DNA of 64,000 nucleotides from RPRB01 sp035501615 (lineage in GTDB: Bacteria > Myxococcota > Myxococcia > Myxococcales > Myxococcaceae). The stretch is taken from NCBI GenBank assembly GCA_035501615.1, contig DATJVY010000081.1, positions 1 through 64,000 of the forward strand. Direction: 5' to 3'. The notes below the pieces were generated by a model. It made no database searches. It was not told the DNA's origin and saw only the letters and a list, made by a program, of their open reading frames with translations. Both the position numbers and the translations under genes were made by a program. Position 1 is the stretch's first letter. The number at the start of each line of letters is the position of its first letter. Positions 63,374 to 64,000 of the stretch are shown piece by piece.

Positions 63374-63781
63374 ATGGAGGCGAAGCTCTCGAGACGAGAT
63401 TCGCTCGCGCTGCTCCTGGCGCTCGGCGTGCCGGTGAGCGTGGCGGGTGCCGAGAAGCAGGGGAGTGACGAGCTGTCGGCCCGCGTGACGTTCGAGAACG
63501 ATCGGGTGCGCGTGCTCGAGTACGTGAGCGTGAGCGGAGGGGTCGCGTGCGGGTCGGGGCAGCACTACCACCCCGCGCACCTCACCATCTACCTGACGCC
63601 GATGCGGGTCCGCGGCCACAAGGCGGACGGCACGACGGTCGTGACCGAGCGAAAGGCGGGCGACGTCGCCTGGTTCGAGGCCGGCTCGCACGCCTCCGAG
63701 AACATCGGCCCCGGGCCCGGCCGGCTGTGCATGGTCGAGATCAAGGACAAGGACTGGAAGCCGTCGACGGGGGCCCTCTAG
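63374..63781 (+). CDS. exported cupin-domain protein with Tat-like signal
   Basis: A 135-residue protein. The N-terminus has a twin-arginine pattern (SRRDSLALL) and ends in AGA, fitting Tat export. The rest is a single cupin fold with HYHPAHLTIYL and KAGDVAWFEAGSHASEN supplying possible metal ligands. Function unknown. AGGAGGAA precedes ATG 63374. Confidence 0.75.
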   Translation: MEAKLSRRDSLALLLALGVPVSVAGAEKQGSDELSARVTFENDRVRVLEYVSVSGGVACGSGQHYHPAHLTIYLTPMRVRGHKADGTTVVTERKAGDVAWFEAGSHASENIGPGPGRLCMVEIKDKDWKPSTGAL

Positions 63782-63817
63782 CCACGGCAGCCGGAAAAAC
63801 CTCGTGAGTGTGGGCGC

Positions 63818-64000
63818 TTACCTCGACGCGCTGGCTGGGTCGCCGCCGCGGAACCACTCGGCGAGCGGGCCGATTTCCCGGAAGCGGCGGGCCGGCGGAA
63901 GCCCAGCCAGGAGCTGCCGACCGTAGGCCCTGCGCCCCACGCGGACGTCCAGCAGGGCGACGATGCCCCGGTCGGTTCGGGTGCGGATCAGCCGCCCGAA
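63818..64000 (-). CDS. C-terminal end of a DinG-like helicase (partial)
   Basis: The last 60 residues of a gene that enters from beyond the window. They begin FGRLIRTRTDRGIVALLDVR, which matches helicase motif VI of the DinG/Rad3 (XPD-like) family, followed by the usual RRAYGRQLLAGLPPA region. The stop is TAA at 63818-63820. The rest of the gene is outside the window, so the exact subfamily cannot be told. Confidence 0.8.
   Translation of the reverse strand, partial: FGRLIRTRTDRGIVALLDVRVGRRAYGRQLLAGLPPARRFREIGPLAEWFRGGDPASASR

Overview
The window is GC-rich, coding-dense DNA from a Gram-negative bacterium, most likely a member of the Myxococcota (former Deltaproteobacteria). This rests on an MglA-type GTPase, a response regulator fused to a DUF4388 domain, many lipoproteins including a Cys-rich one, a CheA chemosensory cluster, a PocR-domain sensor kinase, and long operons with 4-base stop/start overlaps. 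The genus cannot be fixed from the sequence alone. I saw no rRNA, tRNA, CRISPR array, insertion sequence or prophage.

Layout. 1-600: an unknown lipoprotein. 596-7830 (minus strand): a cobalamin-uptake operon under a cobalamin riboswitch. Its gene order is TonB-dependent receptor, propeller-like lipoprotein, B12-binding protein, permease, ATPase, dedicated TonB; every junction overlaps by 4 bases. 7871-12055: two tandem M13 metallopeptidases. 12336-12952: a small conserved protein and a ComEA-like protein. 13188-22047: a five-gene MoxR island (DUF4175 coiled-coil protein, gluzincin/TPR protein, MoxR ATPase, DUF58, BatA-like membrane protein). 22146-31415: OmpA-like and coiled-coil/HhH proteins, glutathione synthetase, a lone succinate dehydrogenase cytochrome b subunit, NagZ, a NicO metal transporter, the DUF4388 regulator, a lipoprotein pair and prolyl-tRNA synthetase. 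31494-34802: amidohydrolase, RNA 2',3'-cyclic phosphodiesterase and a small heat-shock protein.

34899-39718 (minus): a complete branched-chain amino acid ABC operon (livK-H-M-G-F). 39780-43585: a MATE exporter and uncharacterised membrane proteins. 43630-49120 (minus): DUF1801, dnaK, grpE, a basic-tailed small protein, and larC-larB of nickel-pincer cofactor synthesis. 49133-54501 (minus): a compact chemosensory cluster (MCP, CheW, CheY, CheA, an unknown protein, a CheC-like phosphatase) with no CheR or CheB. 54599-55618: a CDP-paratose 2-epimerase-like enzyme, followed by a non-coding stretch with REP-like palindromes. 56196-59408 (minus): thiL, a PocR-domain histidine kinase and an MglA-like GTPase. 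59601-63781: GNAT acetyltransferase, a LytS/LytTR two-component pair followed by a LytS paralogue that has lost its catalytic motifs, and a cupin. The window ends inside a DinG-like helicase.

The most notable systems are the B12 operon with a candidate surface binding lipoprotein analogous to Bacteroides BtuG, the coupled MglA-like GTPase/PocR kinase pair, the LytS pseudokinase beside an intact LytS-LytTR pair, the MoxR island, and the CheR/CheB-less chemosensory cluster.
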